Below, one piece after another: positions 61,808 to 64,000 of a DNA stretch of 64,000 nt. Position numbers and translations under genes: made by a program. Position 1 is the first letter of the stretch, and each line of letters begins with the position of its first letter. The notes under the pieces are model-generated. The model was not told the origin of the DNA. It saw nothing but the letters and a program-made list of their open reading frames with translations, and did not search any database. Source of the DNA: Cellulosimicrobium funkei (lineage in GTDB: Bacteria; Actinomycetota; Actinomycetes; Actinomycetales; Cellulomonadaceae); the NCBI RefSeq assembly GCF_004519295.1, contig NZ_SOZH01000009.1:175891-239890 (forward strand), written 5' to 3'.

Positions 61808-62472
61808 CACAGACCCACCTTCCGGGCCGCGCGGGCGGGGCGGACGTCGTCGACGCTCTCGACGATCCGGTCGACCATCCCGTACTCGAGCGCCTGCTGC
61901 GCGGTGAACCAGCGGTCGCGGTCGGAGTCGTCGGCGATGGTCTCGACGGACTGCCCGGTGCTCTCCGCGAGGAGCCGGTGCATGAGCCCCTTGGTGTAGA
62001 CGAGGTTCTCCGCCTGGATCGCGATGTCGACGGCGGTGCCCCCGATCCCGGCCGACGGCTGGTGCATCATGATCCGCGCGTGCGGCAGCGCGAACCGCTT
62101 GCCCGGCGTCCCCGCGCACAGGAGGAACTGGCCCATGCTCGCGGCGAAGCCCATCGCGACGGTCGACACGTCGTTGGGGATGAGTCGCATCGTGTCGTAG
62201 ATCGCGAGGCCGGCGCTCACCGAGCCGCCGGGGGAGTTGACGTAGAGCGCGACGTCCGCGCGCGGGTCCTCCGCCGAGAGCAGGAGGAGCTGGGCGCACA
62301 GGCGGTTCGCGACGGCGTCGTCCACGGCCGTGCCGAGGACGACGATGCGCTGGTGGAGCAGGCGCGTCGTGAGCTGGTCGTCGAACGAGGAGGCCGCCGA
62401 GGCTGCAGCCTCCGCGCGCGGGGTCCGGTGGTGGTCGCCGACGGCAGGTCGGCCGGTCAGGTGCGTGGTCAT
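61807..62472 (-). CDS. clpP1: ATP-dependent Clp protease proteolytic subunit, first gene of pair
   Basis: 221 residues with a 30-residue N-terminal extension ([20 protein letters not shown]) before the ClpP core. Triad: Ser of [15 protein letters not shown], His of [15 protein letters not shown], Asp of [37 protein letters not shown] is the oxyanion region. The promoter must lie within the 35 bp between the start and the hairpin at 62508 or inside that hairpin. A ClgR-type activator gene is 2.3 kb away on the opposite strand. Confidence 0.97.
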   Translation of the reverse strand: MTTHLTGRPAVGDHHRTPRAEAAASAASSFDDQLTTRLLHQRIVVLGTAVDDAVANRLCAQLLLLSAEDPRADVALYVNSPGGSVSAGLAIYDTMRLIPNDVSTVAMGFAASMGQFLLCAGTPGKRFALPHARIMMHQPSAGIGGTAVDIAIQAENLVYTKGLMHRLLAESTGQSVETIADDSDRDRWFTAQQALEYGMVDRIVESVDDVRPARAARKVGL

Positions 62473-62507
62473 GCGACCACCCTGCGCCCGCCCGGGCCTC
62501 GCGAGGA

Positions 62508-62549
62508 GGCCGATCTGCCGTCGGCTCATTCGCCGACGGCAGATCGGCC
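62508..62549. terminator. 18-bp perfect hairpin between FnIII gene and clpP1
   Basis: GGCCGATCTGCCGTCGGC (62508-62525) pairs exactly with 62532-62549 around TCATTC. It lies 9 bp beyond the FnIII stop and 36 bp upstream of clpP1, so it is a terminator and possibly part of the clpP1 control region. Confidence 0.85.
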
Positions 62550-62558
62550 GTCGCCGCG

Positions 62559-64000
62559 CTACCTGATGGGCCAGTCCCGGTGCTCGACCACGATGCCGCT
62601 CGGTGCAGGGCTGATCGTCACGTAGACCTTGGCCGTGCGCTGGGTCCCGTACGGGTTGCCCAGGATGCACCCGAGGTCGACGTAGCCGCCCGCGCTGAGG
62701 TGCTCGGTCCACGTGAAGCTGCCGATACGGTTCCCGTCGTAGTAGCACGCGAAGGTGTAGTTGCCGGAGGGGAACGTCGCGTTCGCGTTGACGCGGAAGA
62801 CCGTGCAGACGCTGGTGTTCTGGCAGTCGCCCCACGAGCCGGTGGCCTTCCCTGGCCCACGCGTCACCCAGATGGTCGGCGGGACCGGCCGCGGGTCGGT
62901 GCGGATCGTCTGGCCCGAGCTCCATGGGCCGCACCCGGCGGCGTTGCACGCCTGGGCGATGAGCGTGTAGGTCTGGTCGTAGTCGCCACCGACGTCCACG
63001 CTCTGGCCGGAGCCCGACCTGTTCTGGCTGCCGGAGAGCTGCCAGTTGTACCGGGTGACCCCGCTCCCGCCGTTGGACGACGGTGCCGTCACCGTGAACG
63101 TGCCGCTCGTGGCGCCGGTCTTGTTGGGGCTGACGCCCGGCGCGCTGGGCTTGCCGTACGCGCTGATCTGCCCCGACGCCGGGCTCGACGTGGACGTGCC
63201 GCCCTTGTTCGTCGCGGTGACGGTGAACGTGTAGTTCCCGGCGGGGAGGCCCGTGAAGTCGACGGACGTGCCGGCGACGTCCCTCTTCGCGCCCCCGGGC
63301 GACGCGGTGACGGTGTACCCCGTGATCGGGCTGCCGTTCGCGTCGGCGGCGCCCCAGGACACGCGGGGGATGCCGCTGTCCTGCCCGCCGCCGCCCACGT
63401 TCTGCACGCTCGGCCGGGGCGGAGCCTCGGGGCGCCCGTAGGGGACCACGGCCGCGGACGCCGCGCTCTCCGCCGTCCGGCCCGCCTTGTTCTCGGCCGT
63501 CACCGTGAACGTGTACGACGACTCGTTGTCGAGGCCCGTCGCCTTGTGGCTCGTCGCCGTGAGGGAGAGCGCGGCGCCGTCGCGGGCGCCGTTCTTGTAC
63601 CGCTGCAGGGTGTAGCCCTTGATCGCGTCGCCGTTCTCGAACGGCGGCTTCCACGACACGTCGATCGAGCCGCCGTTGAGCGGCGAGTCCGCGGCGCGGA
63701 CCGCGCTCGGCGTCTCCGGGACGTCCGGCAGGCCCGCCGGGACCATCTCGCCCGAGTACTCGCCCCAGTCCGAGGGGTCGGGGGCAAGGTTGTTCGCCCG
63801 GACCCGGACGCTGTACGCGGTGCCGTTCTCGAGCCCGTTCCACACGTACTGGGTGCCCGAGAGCGCCGTGACCTGGACGGCGCCGCCCTTCGGCGCCGGG
63901 GAGATCTCGAGGTCGACCGTCTCGATCGGCGAGCGGTCGGTGTAGGTCTTGTTGGTCCAGGTGACGGTGAGGGACTTGTCGCCGAACTCGAGGCGGGGTG
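62559..64000 (-). CDS. fibronectin type III repeat protein (5' truncated)
   Basis: About 480 C-terminal residues of a larger protein; the start lies beyond the right edge. Four FnIII-like domains are visible: near [60 protein letters not shown] and [20 protein letters not shown], each closing with [13 protein letters not shown] or [16 protein letters not shown] strands. The end has a Cys-containing module ([60 protein letters not shown]) resembling the terminal domain of large actinobacterial Ig/FnIII surface proteins. No anchor signal is seen at the C-terminus. It is probably secreted or surface-bound. Confidence 0.85.
   Translation of the reverse strand, partial: PRLEFGDKSLTVTWTNKTYTDRSPIETVDLEISPAPKGGAVQVTALSGTQYVWNGLENGTAYSVRVRANNLAPDPSDWGEYSGEMVPAGLPDVPETPSAVRAADSPLNGGSIDVSWKPPFENGDAIKGYTLQRYKNGARDGAALSLTATSHKATGLDNESSYTFTVTAENKAGRTAESAASAAVVPYGRPEAPPRPSVQNVGGGGQDSGIPRVSWGAADANGSPITGYTVTASPGGAKRDVAGTSVDFTGLPAGNYTFTVTATNKGGTSTSSPASGQISAYGKPSAPGVSPNKTGATSGTFTVTAPSSNGGSGVTRYNWQLSGSQNRSGSGQSVDVGGDYDQTYTLIAQACNAAGCGPWSSGQTIRTDPRPVPPTIWVTRGPGKATGSWGDCQNTSVCTVFRVNANATFPSGNYTFACYYDGNRIGSFTWTEHLSAGGYVDLGCILGNPYGTQRTAKVYVTISPAPSGIVVEHRDWPIR

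Overview
The window is very GC-rich DNA with actinobacterial gene order and families: duplicated ClpP subunits beside a ClgR-type regulator, DivIC after enolase followed by DUF501 and Ppx, many GTG starts, and TAGxxT-type -10 boxes directly in front of start codons. The best guess is a soil- or plant-litter-type Micrococcales bacterium near Cellulomonas, Cellulosimicrobium or Isoptericola. That genus-level guess rests on the secreted starch-binding alpha-amylase and general gene style, not on a database match. No plasmid, prophage, IS element or CRISPR array was recognised.

Region 1 (1-11.5 kb) is a stress and export block. It holds the end of an ABC-F protein, a MarR regulator divergent from an NAD(P)-binding reductase, a TetR regulator with a coiled-coil tail, a DrrAB-type drug ABC exporter, a MarR-CynX-type MFS operon, a NatAB-type ABC exporter and another TetR. 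Between the MarR-MFS operon and the NatAB operon lie two 21-bp-period repeat arrays in opposite orientation, with no coding explanation.

Region 2 (11.8-22 kb and 40.4-53.3 kb) is a core chromosomal backbone: tRNA-Gln, glmU, prs, rplY, pth, then mfd, mazG, eno, divIC, DUF501 and ppx. The same set of genes lies together in other actinobacteria (the Rv1014-Rv1026 neighbourhood of Mycobacterium tuberculosis, recalled from memory). Here the backbone is split by inserted material.

Region 3 (about 17.3-40.3 kb, with 44.2-45.6 kb) is an envelope and exopolysaccharide island. It encodes a membrane acyltransferase, four GT4- or GT2-type glycosyltransferases plus a double-domain fused one, a CapK-like adenylate-forming enzyme, a CDP-alcohol phosphotransferase, a 1439-residue secreted LamG/PKD protein, a Wzy-like polymerase, a BY-kinase-type chain-length regulator and a Wzx-like flippase. 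A low-molecular-weight tyrosine phosphatase and a CDP-glycerol-type cytidylyltransferase lie on the far side of mfd. Several of its promoters share a palindrome, (T)CRCCCGGGTGA, that points to one common regulator. No initiating phosphoglycosyltransferase is visible, so the first sugar must be loaded by an enzyme outside the window.

Region 4 (53.4-64 kb) holds a PadR-HAAS pair, NDH-2, a class-I-shaped tRNA with a UAA anticodon, two VOC proteins, a TPP riboswitch controlling TenA, a ClgR-like activator ending in Leu-Ala-Ala, the clpP1-clpP2 operon and the 3' end of a fibronectin-III repeat protein. The ring-cleavage-type dioxygenase at 58 kb carries in its promoter nearly the same operator as the MarR regulator at 1.7 kb, which suggests a regulon that spans the window.
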